Below are positions 6,944 through 14,343 of a DNA stretch of 14,540 nucleotides, one piece after another; positions within the stretch are counted from its first letter, which is position 1, and each line of letters opens with the position of its first letter. The DNA lies in contig DBMK01000108.1 in the NCBI GenBank assembly GCA_002298885.1, positions 2,336-16,875 of the forward strand. Direction: 5' to 3'. The notes under the pieces are model-generated. The model searched no databases and had not been told where the DNA came from. It saw only the letters and a list, made by a program, of their open reading frames with translations. Source of the DNA: Anaerolineaceae bacterium UBA700. Lineage in GTDB: Bacteria; Chloroflexota; Anaerolineae; Anaerolineales; Anaerolineaceae. A program made the position numbers and the translations under genes.

Positions 6944-8506
6944 ATGACTGGTTTCCTCCCCCAAACGCTTTCCGAATTACTGGCGAAAACACCTCTCAAG
7001 CCGCTGGCGGCAACCCCGCTGCCGGACGCACCGGTGACCGGGATTGCCTTCGATTCGCGGGCCGTCCAGCCGGGCCACGTTTTCGTGCCCCTGGTCGGCC
7101 TTTCAACCGACGGTCACCTGTACATCCCCTCCGCCGTGCTCAACGGCGCGATTGCGGTGGTCTGCTCGCGCCGCCCGGAAAACATGGACGTGCCGTACGT
7201 CCTGGTCGAAGACACCCGCCTGGCGCTGGCGTATCTCTCAGCCGCCCTGTATGGTTTTCCAGGGCGCCAGCTCACTGTTATCGGCGTCACCGGCACCGAC
7301 GGCAAGACCACCACCGCCACCCTGATCTTCAATATCTTGATGGCAGCCGGGTTGGGCGCGGGCATCGTTTCGACGGTCAACGCCGTCATCGGCACCGAAA
7401 TCATCGATACCGGCTTCCACGTCACCACGCCAGAGGCCCCGGATATCCAGCGCTACCTGGCGCGCATGCTCGACGCCGGGCTGACCCACGTGGTGCTCGA
7501 AGCCACCTCGCACGGCCTGGACCAGCACCGGGTGACCGGCTGCGAGTTCGACGTCGGCGTGGTCACCAACGTCACCCACGAGCACCTGGATTATCACCGC
7601 ACATACGAGGCCTATCTCGCCGCCAAATCGCGCCTGATCACCAGCCTGGCGGATACGACGGCAAAGCCGCGCGGCAACCCGCGCCTGGCAGTGTTGAACA
7701 AGGACGACAGTTCCTATCCTTTTCTACAGGCCCTTGCGTCGACCCGCCGGGTTGCGTATAGCTTAAATAATGAGGCCGACTTGTGGGTCGAGGATTTGCG
7801 CCAGGACGGCGACGGGCTGCACTTCACCGCCCACGGGCCGGGTTTTGCCTTTCCGGTGGACTGCGCCCTGGTCGGCGAGTACAACGTGTCCAACTGCCTG
7901 GCGGCTATCGCCGCAACCGTTGTCGGCCTGGGCATTTCGCCGGAGGCGGCGGCTCGAGGTCTGGCGGACGTGCACGGCGTCCCCGGGCGCATGGAGCGCA
8001 TTTCCCTCGGGCAGGACTTTACCGCCATCGTGGATTTTGCCCACACCCCCAATGCCCTGCGTGTGGCCCTGCAGACAGCGCGCCAGATGACCTCGGGGCG
8101 GGTGATCGCCGTGTTCGGCTCGGCCGGCCTGCGCGACCGCGCCAAGCGCCGGCTGATGGCCGAGGTCTCGGCCGAACTGACCGACCTGAGCATCCTAACT
8201 GCTGAGGACCCGCGTACCGAATCGCTGGACGAGATTCTGGCCGAGATGGCCGCCGCGGCGATATCCCGCGGCGGTGTGGAGGGCCAGAGCTTCCTGCGCG
8301 TTCCTGACCGCCCCCTGGCCATCCGCACCGCCGTCGGCCTGGCCCGCCCCGGCGACCTGGTGATCGCCTGTGGCAAGGGCCACGAGCAGTCGATGTGTTT
8401 CGGCGAGACCGAATACCCCTGGGACGACCGCACAGCGATGCGCGCCGCCCTGTCCGAGCGGCTGGCCATCGAAGGGCCTCCCATGCCCTTGTTACCTACA
8501 TCTTAA
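6944..8506 (+). CDS. murE: UDP-N-acetylmuramyl-tripeptide synthetase (MurE-type Mur ligase)
   Basis: ATP-dependent cytoplasmic ligase predicted to add the third amino acid to UDP-MurNAc-L-Ala-D-Glu during peptidoglycan synthesis; 520 residues. Domain 1 (about 1-105) carries IAFDSRAVQPGHVFVPL, the UDP-binding part typical of MurE. Domain 2 has the ATP loop GTDGKTTT (117-124, Lys121), TTPEAPDIQ, SHGLDQHR, and THEHLDYHRTYEAY followed by Lys228, the position of the carbamylated lysine. Domain 3 has FGSAGLRDRAKR and, where meso-DAP-adding enzymes read DNPR, the variant EDPR (Glu421-Arg424), so the added residue may not be meso-DAP; L-ornithine is reported in some Chloroflexota walls. It stands alone, without mur, mra or fts neighbours, between two hairpins. 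MurE is the best fit; a MurE-like ligase with another substrate is possible. Confidence 0.85.
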   Translation: MTGFLPQTLSELLAKTPLKPLAATPLPDAPVTGIAFDSRAVQPGHVFVPLVGLSTDGHLYIPSAVLNGAIAVVCSRRPENMDVPYVLVEDTRLALAYLSAALYGFPGRQLTVIGVTGTDGKTTTATLIFNILMAAGLGAGIVSTVNAVIGTEIIDTGFHVTTPEAPDIQRYLARMLDAGLTHVVLEATSHGLDQHRVTGCEFDVGVVTNVTHEHLDYHRTYEAYLAAKSRLITSLADTTAKPRGNPRLAVLNKDDSSYPFLQALASTRRVAYSLNNEADLWVEDLRQDGDGLHFTAHGPGFAFPVDCALVGEYNVSNCLAAIAATVVGLGISPEAAARGLADVHGVPGRMERISLGQDFTAIVDFAHTPNALRVALQTARQMTSGRVIAVFGSAGLRDRAKRRLMAEVSAELTDLSILTAEDPRTESLDEILAEMAAAAISRGGVEGQSFLRVPDRPLAIRTAVGLARPGDLVIACGKGHEQSMCFGETEYPWDDRTAMRAALSERLAIEGPPMPLLPTS

Positions 8507-8543
8507 TTTGCCCGCGGGGATCGTATTATCAGAACGAGGCGAA

Positions 8544-8608
8544 GAATCGTAGTGACGACTTTAGTCGTTTTAGCACGCGAAGAACGACTAAAGTCGTCAC
8601 TACGATTC
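8544..8608. repeat. Perfect 26-bp inverted repeat between convergent genes
   Basis: Arms 8544-8569 and 8583-8608 are exact reverse complements over 26 bases, separated by a 13-base loop. Each arm contains a smaller inverted repeat (ACGAC-TTTA-GTCGT), so either arm can also fold alone. It lies between the stop of the Mur ligase (8506) and the stop of the Tricorn gene (8631), where it could end transcription from both sides, though no U-tract follows. The form resembles REP- or MITE-like repeats of mobile origin; copies elsewhere cannot be tested here. Confidence 0.85.
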
Positions 8609-8630
8609 AATGCACTTAAGATATTAGTTA

Positions 8631-11600
8631 TTACCTGCCGGGCAGTTTCGGCGCGGCCCGGCTCGGTTTTTGCGACAGGTCCGGCAGGGTGGGCGGGTTT
8701 TCTGCCATTAGGCGCTGGATCTCCTGGATCGAGCGCTGGAGCTGGGCGTCAACCCCGGCGATGTAATCCTGGGGGGTGTTGTCCACCTCGATGTCCGGGT
8801 CGGTGCCGTAGTTCTCCAACCCGTAGCCCACGTCCTTGAACCAGAACGAGGCCTCCGGCTGGGTGGTCGAGGTGCCGTCCACCAGCATCTTCGGCTCGTA
8901 ATATCCGATTACCCCGCCCCAGGTGCGCACGCCGATCAGCGGGCCCAGGCCCATCAGCTTGAAGCTGTGGCTGAAGATGTCCCCGTCCGAGCCGGCGAAT
9001 TCGTTGGTCAGCGCCACCATTGGCCCCAGCACCGATTCGCGCGGGAAAGGCTCCGGCTCGGCGGACCAGCGCGTCTGGTCGTAGCCCAGGCGGCGCCGGG
9101 CCAGCTTTTCGAGCAGCAATTGCGATACGTAGCCGCCGCGGTTGAAGCGCACGTCCACGATCAACCCCGGTCGCTCCACCTCGCCCAGGTAGCCGCGGTG
9201 GAATTCGGCGTAGCCGGGGCTGCCCATGTCCGGCACGTGCAGGTAACCCACCTTGCCGTCCGTGGCTTCGTGGACGCGCCGGCGGTTGGTTTCCACCCAT
9301 TCGCGGTAGCGCGCCGGTTCCTCGCCGCCGATGGTCTTGACCGTGACAAGATGCGGGCTGGTCTCATTCGGGCCGGCAAAAGTCAGGGTGACGTCGGTGT
9401 GCGCCAGGTTGATCAGGGCTTCCGACGGGGGCAGATCCCGCCCCAGGCGGCGCCCGTTGATCGCCAGAAGCACGTCGCCTTCTTTGACCAGCACGCCCGG
9501 CCGGTTAAGGGGGGAGTTGGCTCGCTCTTCCCACGAATCCCCGCGCACGATGTGGGTGATCTTCCAGCCGCCGGAGGCTTCGTCGTAGGCGTAATCGGCG
9601 CCCAGCGACCCCTGCGGATAAGCCGGCTGGGGGCGGTAATCGCCACCCAACTCGTAGCAGTGCGAGGTGCCCAGCTCGCCCTGCAGCTCCCACACCAGGT
9701 CCGAGAATTCGGAACGCGTCCCCACCCGGTCCACCAGCGGCAGGTAGCGTTCGTAAATGTCCACCCAGTCCACCTGCGACATGTCCGGCGTCCAGAACTG
9801 GTCGCGCTGCAGGCGCCAGATCTCGCGCAGCATCTGCCGCCATTCCGCCGCCGGCACCACCGGCACCCTAATGCGCCCCAGGTCGATCCAGCCGCTCTTG
9901 CGTCCCGGCGCATCGTCCCCGTCCGGCTTGAAGCTCGTTTTGACCACCCGCAGCCGGTTGCCAGCCCGGATCGCCAGGGTGCGCCCGTCCGCACCGACCG
10001 TAAAATTGCTGATCCCATTCATAAAATGGTCTTCTTTACGGTCTTCGAAATCGTAAAACAGCAGGGTGCCGCGCGCCGATGGCTCGCCGTGGTTCTCGGG
10101 CTCGCCGAGCGTGCCATCCAGTGGGAAGACCGAATAGAACACCTTTGAATCCGCCGTGCCCAGAATGCGCCCAAAGCGGCTTTCGCGGGTGGGGAAGGCC
10201 AGGATGCGCTCCTGGATGCCTTCCAGGTCGATCACGATCGGCTCCGGCTTCGATTCGCCGTCTTCCTTCTTTTGCTCTGGTTTTTGCTCGCCGGCGGGCG
10301 GGACGGCCTCTTTTGGCTCTGGCTCCGCCTCGCTTTGCTCAAGGGGGGTCGCTTCCGCCGGCAGCGAGGCGCTCGGCATTTCGTCCTCTTTGTCCGGGTC
10401 TTTTTCGTCCTTATCCTTGGGCAGTTCGCCGAAGTTGGGGTAAGGCATGAACGGAGAGGGCGTGTCCTTCTGCAGCGTGATCAGGTAGGGCTTGACGCCG
10501 CGCGGGAAGGTCAGGTCGAACGCCATGTTGTCGTTGACAGGGTCGAAGGTGCGGTAGGACAGGAAATAAATGAATTTGCCGTGCGGCTCGAAGACCGGGT
10601 TTACGTCGCGCAGCACCGGGTTGGTCAGCGGGAAAGTCTCGCCCGTGGCGACCTTCCACAGCTTGAGCCCGCTGCGCTGCAGGGAGAGCGAAATGCTGTA
10701 CACCAGCCACTCCCCGTCCGGCGACCAGCCGAATCCGGCGATGGGGTTATACAGGCTGCGGTCGATCTGCTTCAGCTCGTTCGTTTCCAGATCCAGGAAC
10801 TGCAGCTCGCGGCGGTGGTTGCTGAAGACCACCTGGTCCTTGGATGGGTGGACGGCAATGTCTACCGGGCGTCCGATATCCAGGGCGGGCAGCTTGCGGG
10901 GCGGCTGCGTCCCGTCGGCAGTCAGGATTACAAAAGTCTCCTCGCCGCCTTCGTCGCTCAGCGCAAGCACGTGCAGGTTGTCGTTGAGCCAGGCCGGCAG
11001 GCGGTAGCGCACCCCGGCGGCCGGGTCGCCATGCTGGAATGCCGGGCCTTCCCAATTGGTGAAGGTGTACACCAGGCTGCGAGCCGAAACCGCCAGGGCG
11101 TGCCCATGCGGGTGCAGGTCGAACTCGTTGAAGAAGCGCTCCGGGTCGACGAAGCGCCGGGCGCGCTGCACCTGGGGCGAATAGAACTGGACCGGCACCG
11201 GTCGGGTTTCGCCGGACTGCGGGTCGAAGAGGTACAGATCCGCCCCGGCGTGGTAAACGATGCGTTTTCCGTCGGAGGAGGCGTTACGGGCGTAGAAATC
11301 CTGGTGGTCGGTGTGGCGGCGCAGGTCGCTGCCATCTGCCAGGCAGGAGTAGACGTTGCCGCTGCCCTCGTGGTCTGACAGGAAATACACTCGCTCGCCG
11401 ATAGCCATCGGGCTGAACAGGTTGCCGTTGAGCTTTACCAGCGGGCGGAAATTTCCCCCGCCGTCCGGGTCAATCCACAACTGCCCTGCGGTGCCGCCGC
11501 GGTAGCGTTTCCAGCGTGCCGGGTCGCGCGTGTTGCGCCCGATGACCACGCTGCCCTGCGGCCCGTAGGCAATGGCTCGAGCCGGGCCCAGGGCTAGCTG

Positions 11601-11981
11601 TTGCGGCATTCCGCCGCCTGCCGGGATGGTGTACAGGTATTGCAGGACGTTGAAAGGCTGCCCGGCGTTGTTCGAGAATATGATCTTGCCGTCCGCGGTC
11701 CAGCCGGCGGTCTGCACAAGCCACCCGCCCATAGCGGTCAGGCGGCGGGCCGGCCCACCTTCGGCGGGCATCACGTACAGCTCAGGGTGTCCCTCCTCGC
11801 GCCCAACAAAGGCGATCTGGCTGCCATCCGGCGAAAGCCAGGGATAGGAGACTTCGCCCAGGTTCGAGGTCAGGCGGCGCGCCGTGCCGCCCTGGGCCGG
11901 CACTGTCCACAGGTCATCCTCGCAGACGAACACGATCGTATCATTGTGCAGCGTGGGAAAACGGTAGTAGCCAGAGGTCAT
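8631..11981 (-). CDS. Tricorn protease homologue
   Basis: Large cytoplasmic serine protease (family S41) that cuts peptides, probably downstream of ATP-dependent proteases; 1116 residues and no signal peptide. Order: WD40/TolB-like beta-propeller repeats (residues about 1-700, many SPDG motifs); within them an acidic Lys/Glu/Pro low-complexity linker (about 508-575); a helical part; a PDZ domain (about 790-885, KEGDVLLAINGR); and the C-terminal peptidase core. The full catalytic tetrad is readable: Ser773-His774 in LGTSHCYE, nucleophile Ser998 in FAGSDGD, and Glu1056 in GLENYGTDPDI. These match Thermoplasma Ser745, His746, Ser965 and Glu1023, the last two with the same 58-residue spacing. Asp968 (GYD) probably matches Asp936, which favours basic P1 residues. 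The start is supported by AAGGAGA 4 bases upstream. No peptidase partner gene is nearby. Confidence 0.93.
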   Translation of the reverse strand: MTSGYYRFPTLHNDTIVFVCEDDLWTVPAQGGTARRLTSNLGEVSYPWLSPDGSQIAFVGREEGHPELYVMPAEGGPARRLTAMGGWLVQTAGWTADGKIIFSNNAGQPFNVLQYLYTIPAGGGMPQQLALGPARAIAYGPQGSVVIGRNTRDPARWKRYRGGTAGQLWIDPDGGGNFRPLVKLNGNLFSPMAIGERVYFLSDHEGSGNVYSCLADGSDLRRHTDHQDFYARNASSDGKRIVYHAGADLYLFDPQSGETRPVPVQFYSPQVQRARRFVDPERFFNEFDLHPHGHALAVSARSLVYTFTNWEGPAFQHGDPAAGVRYRLPAWLNDNLHVLALSDEGGEETFVILTADGTQPPRKLPALDIGRPVDIAVHPSKDQVVFSNHRRELQFLDLETNELKQIDRSLYNPIAGFGWSPDGEWLVYSISLSLQRSGLKLWKVATGETFPLTNPVLRDVNPVFEPHGKFIYFLSYRTFDPVNDNMAFDLTFPRGVKPYLITLQKDTPSPFMPYPNFGELPKDKDEKDPDKEDEMPSASLPAEATPLEQSEAEPEPKEAVPPAGEQKPEQKKEDGESKPEPIVIDLEGIQERILAFPTRESRFGRILGTADSKVFYSVFPLDGTLGEPENHGEPSARGTLLFYDFEDRKEDHFMNGISNFTVGADGRTLAIRAGNRLRVVKTSFKPDGDDAPGRKSGWIDLGRIRVPVVPAAEWRQMLREIWRLQRDQFWTPDMSQVDWVDIYERYLPLVDRVGTRSEFSDLVWELQGELGTSHCYELGGDYRPQPAYPQGSLGADYAYDEASGGWKITHIVRGDSWEERANSPLNRPGVLVKEGDVLLAINGRRLGRDLPPSEALINLAHTDVTLTFAGPNETSPHLVTVKTIGGEEPARYREWVETNRRRVHEATDGKVGYLHVPDMGSPGYAEFHRGYLGEVERPGLIVDVRFNRGGYVSQLLLEKLARRRLGYDQTRWSAEPEPFPRESVLGPMVALTNEFAGSDGDIFSHSFKLMGLGPLIGVRTWGGVIGYYEPKMLVDGTSTTQPEASFWFKDVGYGLENYGTDPDIEVDNTPQDYIAGVDAQLQRSIQEIQRLMAENPPTLPDLSQKPSRAAPKLPGR

Positions 11982-11985
11982 TCGG

Positions 11986-11992
11986 TCTCCTT
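11986..11992 (-). promoter_or_regulatory. Ribosome binding site of the Tricorn gene
   Basis: On the minus strand AAGGAGA lies 4 bases before the ATG (11981-11979), a strong Shine-Dalgarno match that supports this start. It contrasts with the Mur ligase and the small membrane protein, which lack one. Confidence 0.75.
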
Positions 11993-12061
11993 GGGCTGGA
12001 ACTGGTATGGATTTGTCGTGGCAGCTCTTACCGGAAAGCGAATTGCAGGCTTAACTTTTCT

Positions 12062-12067
12062 ATTATA
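12062..12067 (-). promoter_or_regulatory. Candidate -10 box (TATAAT) of the Tricorn gene
   Basis: A perfect TATAAT on the minus strand sits in the 118-base gap upstream of the Tricorn start, implying a leader of about 75 bases. The hexamer 17 bases upstream (TTCCTT) is a poor -35. The gap is AT-rich compared with the surrounding genes and holds nothing else I recognise. A separate promoter would make the Tricorn gene independent of the small gene upstream. Confidence 0.45.
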
Positions 12068-12099
12068 ACCGGGAAGTTCTTCAAAAGGAATTTTTCTTA

Positions 12100-12474
12100 T
12101 TATTTTACGTACACGACCAACACCGATAGCAGGATGGTAAGCAGCCCGGCGGTGAGCAGACGAACGCCAAAGGCTCTTTGCTCTACAAATGTGGCAATGG
12201 CCTGGGTGCGTTTCTCTTCCTCAGTAGCCTCTATAGAGTGCGCATGCACCCCCAATGGGCTGAGCATCTCGCCGTACGGGTTGCGCATCATCCCTGCGCT
12301 TGCAACCGCGCAAGCCAGCACGCCCATCACGAACAATGCATCCCCAAAGTTGAGTTTCTGCAGGATCCAATAGCGCTGCATCAGCCAGGTCAGGATCAAC
12401 AGCACAGCCAGGTAACCCAGCACCCCCAGGCCCAGGCGGATCCAAACAGATCGAAATCCCCGATTCGTCCCCAT
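12100..12474 (-). CDS. Small membrane protein of unknown function
   Basis: I do not recognise this 124-residue protein. It has three predicted membrane segments (about residues 13-33, 44-62 and 103-122). Between the second and third is a hydrophilic segment with MRNPYGEMLSP and then a Glu/Lys/Arg-rich part (EATEEEKRT, EQR), probably cytoplasmic. The N-terminus MGTNRGFRS is basic, consistent with the inside. The start ATG (12474) is chosen because the frame upstream encodes a low-complexity stretch that overlaps the next gene antiparallel to nothing conserved, and because a -10-like box lies 7 bases before it. There is no Shine-Dalgarno sequence. The protein lies 118 bases upstream of the Tricorn gene on the same strand, but separate promoters make a functional link uncertain. 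Confidence 0.7.
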   Translation of the reverse strand: MGTNRGFRSVWIRLGLGVLGYLAVLLILTWLMQRYWILQKLNFGDALFVMGVLACAVASAGMMRNPYGEMLSPLGVHAHSIEATEEEKRTQAIATFVEQRAFGVRLLTAGLLTILLSVLVVYVK

Positions 12475-12481
12475 AATGAAT

Positions 12482-12510
12482 AATATAGCACGAAAACTGC
12501 GCAAAATTAA
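12482..12510 (-). promoter_or_regulatory. Candidate promoter of the small membrane protein (leaderless)
   Basis: On the minus strand TTAATT (12510-12505), a 17-base spacer and TATATT (12487-12482) form a plausible promoter whose start point would fall at or next to the ATG at 12474, since only 7 bases separate the -10 box and ATG. No ribosome binding site is present. An alternative reading is TATTAT, overlapping and 5 bases from the ATG. Confidence 0.45.
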
Positions 12511-12562
12511 TAGTGAATTATCTCGGAGTTGGGCATCCCCCTTTGATATAGGTCGATGCGTA

Positions 12563-12625
12563 GGGGAAAAGCATTCGGCAACATTCCCATCTGGTGTCCA
12601 GATCCATCCCTCCGAATGCTTCACC
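12563..12625. repeat. Degenerate palindromic element
   Basis: An imperfect hairpin: outer arms GGGGAAAAGCATTCGG (12563-12578) and CCGAATGCTTCACCC (12612-12625 plus one base before), with the 8-base core GCATTCGG/CCGAATGC perfect, and a second inner pairing ATCTGG (12589-12594)/CCAGAT (12598-12603) around TGT. It sits 23 bases past the stop of the phosphatase-like gene (12648), so it could act in its transcription end. The arms resemble abundant GCATTCGG-type intergenic repeats I have seen in other bacterial genomes; this copy looks decayed. Confidence 0.65.
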
Positions 12626-12647
12626 CTCGTCGCGATCGCCCCTGCTA

Positions 12648-14285
12648 TTACGCTTGTTTTCTCAACCCTGCAATTAACGCCGTCACTCCCATCAGCACCA
12701 ATCCTAAAACGGCCACGATCAGAATCTGCACCAGCGACAGCAGCGCCACAAATGCCGACCAAAACTCCGGCAGGGTCCAGGTGGGCGTGATTCCATTCAG
12801 GCTGAAATGCACCAGCACCGGGATTAGCAGCAGGTAGATCGTCATCGCGGCCAGGCCCTGGGCGCCGCGGACCGCCGGCAGAGGCGCCTGGCGGAACAGG
12901 CCTAACCCCAGGCTGGCAAAGAGCCAGGCCGCAGTCAGTGCGATTCCGGCGGTGACGGCGCAGTATACGATCAGGTCGTTGGCACCGGTCACCGAGCTGA
13001 GCGAATAGGTCTTGCCGTCCAGCACGGCGTAGCGCAAATTGAACAAGGCGGCGAAAACCAGGGCGCCGCCCACGAACCACAGCACGGTGCTGCGTCGGTG
13101 GCGCAAAATTAAAACCAGCGGGAGCAGGAAAAGAATTGCCGAAAGAATGGCCCGCGGCAGGCGCTCGCGCCCCAGGCGGGCGGCGTGGGCTGCATCCAGC
13201 GCGGCCTGGTAGGCGGCAACATCCGTTGCGGCCGGCAGGGTGATCGATTCGCCGATGGCCCTGGCGTAGTCCGTCACCAGTTGGGACTGCTGGGCCACCT
13301 GGGCCGCCGGGAGGGCGTTGCTGCTAGACTGCGGCAAGGAGAGTAGCTGGACCAGCGCCTGGCCCTGGGCCGCGGCCGGGATATTCGTGCCCAGCAGGGC
13401 GGCCAGGGTGGGCGCAACGTCAACCATCTGGATGTCGCCGTACGTGCCGGGGCGCACGCCGGCCCCCGCAAGCACGAACGGCTCGACCAGGTTGATCGGC
13501 TCCGGTCCGCCGTGCCCGCCAGCGTCGATCTGCCCGTGGTCGCTGGCCACCAGGAGGGTGTCCTTCTGCAGGTCCAGCTTTGCCAGGACCTCGCCCAGCA
13601 GGTCGTCGGCGCGCTTGGCGGCCTGGTCCCAGCGCGGGTCGCGCGGCCCGCCCTCGTGGTGTCCGGCGTAATCCACCTGGTCGATGTGGATCAGGATCAA
13701 CTGGTCCTTGCCGGTTTCCAACCAGGGCAGGGCAGCGTCCACAACCTGGCGGTCCGCCGCCCGGTCCTCGCCGGGGGTGTAGAATGACTCACTGACCGCG
13801 GTCTGCGGTATGAGCTTTTCAAACCAGTAATAGCCGGATACGGCGGTTTTAAGTCCAGCGCGGACCGCCGCCGAGAACAGGTTATCCTGGGTCCAGGTGG
13901 GGATATCGGCGTAGTCCAGGTTCACAGCCGGCCCGTCGCTAATATCCGGCCAGGCGCCGGTCAGCAGAGTGGTGTAGCCCGGTTCCGAGAAAGAGGGCGA
14001 GCGGCTGTTCATGCGCGCCGAGGCGCCCTGCTGGCGCAGTTGGTTCAAGACCGGCATCGTATCGGCTTTGAGGGATGTGTCGTAGCGCAGGGCGTCGATC
14101 AACACGAACACCACCCGGCGCGTCGCCGGCTGCCCCAGGGCGGGGCCTGGCTGGGGCGGCGTGTCTTTGAGCGGTGAGCGATAGGCATAGATCGAATCGA
14201 TCAGACCGGTGGCCCAAAAATAGGCCCCCACCGCCAGCCCCAGAAAGACCACAATCCCTGCAATGAATGCCGGTAAACGTCTCAT
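12648..14285 (-). CDS. Membrane-anchored alkaline-phosphatase-superfamily enzyme (GPI-ethanolamine-phosphate transferase/phosphodiesterase-like)
   Basis: 545-residue membrane enzyme. A signal-anchor helix (about 4-24) is followed by an outward-facing metal-dependent catalytic domain (about 56-315) and five C-terminal membrane helices (about 379-397, 399-417, 435-459, 474-496 and 507-540). Metal and catalytic motifs of the superfamily are in order: Asp64 in VLIDALRYD; predicted nucleophile Ser100 in SRSPSFSEPGYTTLLTG; Asp205 and His209 in VDYAGHH; Asp249-His250 in SDHGQ; His258 in GGHGG. The spacing resembles PIG-N/PIG-O and nucleotide pyrophosphatase/phosphodiesterases more than PhoA. The substrate is unknown; a phospholipid head group or cell-surface phosphodiester is likely. 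The start at 14285 is preferred over one 20 codons upstream because GGGAGG lies 4 bases before it and the upstream codons overlap the -10 box. The nucleophile assignment is by motif only. Confidence 0.85.
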   Translation of the reverse strand: MRRLPAFIAGIVVFLGLAVGAYFWATGLIDSIYAYRSPLKDTPPQPGPALGQPATRRVVFVLIDALRYDTSLKADTMPVLNQLRQQGASARMNSRSPSFSEPGYTTLLTGAWPDISDGPAVNLDYADIPTWTQDNLFSAAVRAGLKTAVSGYYWFEKLIPQTAVSESFYTPGEDRAADRQVVDAALPWLETGKDQLILIHIDQVDYAGHHEGGPRDPRWDQAAKRADDLLGEVLAKLDLQKDTLLVASDHGQIDAGGHGGPEPINLVEPFVLAGAGVRPGTYGDIQMVDVAPTLAALLGTNIPAAAQGQALVQLLSLPQSSSNALPAAQVAQQSQLVTDYARAIGESITLPAATDVAAYQAALDAAHAARLGRERLPRAILSAILFLLPLVLILRHRRSTVLWFVGGALVFAALFNLRYAVLDGKTYSLSSVTGANDLIVYCAVTAGIALTAAWLFASLGLGLFRQAPLPAVRGAQGLAAMTIYLLLIPVLVHFSLNGITPTWTLPEFWSAFVALLSLVQILIVAVLGLVLMGVTALIAGLRKQA

Positions 14286-14289
14286 ATTT

Positions 14290-14295
14290 CCTCCC
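14290..14295 (-). promoter_or_regulatory. Ribosome binding site fixing the phosphatase-like gene start
   Basis: GGGAGG on the minus strand, 4 bases before the ATG at 14285. The protein from here starts directly with MRRLPAF and a membrane anchor. The in-frame ATG at 14345 lies within the -10 box region and has no such site. Confidence 0.8.
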
Positions 14296-14343
14296 TGATT
14301 ATGATATGTCTTTATTTTACCCTGCCTTGCGCGTTGCAGAGAC

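Noticed and set aside
8967..11378. Two long plus-strand open frames (8967-10148, 10272-11378) opposite the Tricorn gene
   Set aside because: They lie wholly antisense to a gene with an intact catalytic tetrad, show no motifs or ribosome binding sites, and have shadow-like composition.
12475..13080. Upstream extension of the small membrane protein to 326 codons
   Set aside because: It would run through the palindrome at 12563-12625 and into the phosphatase-like gene in another frame, and the added sequence looks random.
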